Source: RPQJ01 sp963846315
GTDB lineage: Bacteria; Pseudomonadota; Gammaproteobacteria; Steroidobacterales; Steroidobacteraceae
NCBI GenBank assembly: GCA_963846315.1
Contig: CAWJVM010000004.1
Coordinates: forward strand, 104,159 to 168,158
Reading direction: 5' to 3'
Length of the DNA: 64,000 nt
In this document: piece after piece, positions 63,957 to 64,000 of the stretch
Position numbering within the stretch: the first letter of the stretch is position 1
Layout: the number at the start of each line of letters is the position of its first letter
Program-made: the position numbers and the translations under genes
The notes under the pieces: model-generated
Databases searched by the model: none
What the model saw: the letters and a program-made list of their open reading frames with translations, nothing else
Told to the model about the DNA's origin: nothing

Positions 63957-64000
63957 CACGCGGTGCAGCACGGCCTGACCTGACCGTAGTTGTCATTGTT

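Overview
This is a gene-dense, high-GC bacterial chromosome segment with typical gammaproteobacterial content: Sec and lipoprotein signals, an LpxD-type acyltransferase, OmpP1/FadL and other beta-barrel proteins, a zwf/gnd pair, CioAB, HupE/UreJ, DUF3604 and DUF885 proteins. The mix recalls Steroidobacterales, Nevskiales or Xanthomonadales relatives, but no rRNA or marker in the window settles this. I saw no tRNA, rRNA, CRISPR array, insertion sequence or prophage.

Layout. 1-9 kb: a sulfatase (cut by the window edge) divergent from a LysR regulator, a LuxR-type response regulator with a small lipoprotein, a periplasmic ClpP/SppA-like protease, an AraC regulator, a PPIase-HupE pair and a membrane protein. 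8.5-17 kb: phenylalanine hydroxylase, a phospholipase D lipoprotein, TerC, a KefB-type antiporter, a DUF3604 protein and an MscS channel. 17-35 kb is the striking part. It holds an SHP (DUF1924) - dihaem cytochrome c - cytochrome b operon with its own two-component system. Next come a membrane-anchored Fe-S/FAD oxidoreductase with an ankyrin protein, and divergent from them a six-gene run: TPR protein, dihaem b-type membrane protein, 21-haem cytochrome, a giant cytochrome with 61 CxxCH plus one CX3CH motif, a SPOR-TPR-beta-barrel protein, and a lipoprotein.

35-48 kb is ordinary metabolism and transport: DDAH-like amidinotransferase, GFA protein, modBC without modA, GNAT, an orphan XRE regulator with a palindromic operator, hydrolases, quinone oxidoreductase, acyl-CoA dehydrogenase, DUF885, a beta-lactamase-fold hydrolase and a P1 peptidase. 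48-64 kb: desaturase plus LpxD paralogue, zwf and gnd, a hybrid histidine kinase coupled to a Na+/H+ antiporter, CioAB with a DUF2474 small subunit, a TPP enzyme, an EamA exporter, small membrane proteins, and an AraC regulator divergent from an OmpP1-type porin.

Main inference: the 22.9-35.1 kb genes could form one electron conduit. Electrons would pass from a cytoplasmic-side Fe-S/flavin enzyme to the dihaem b protein in the inner membrane, then through periplasmic 21-haem and 62-haem cytochromes to a peptidoglycan-tethered outer-membrane barrel. Haem motifs, signal peptides, H-x13-H pairs and the barrel signature are visible in the sequence. The direction, acceptor and assembly are inferred.
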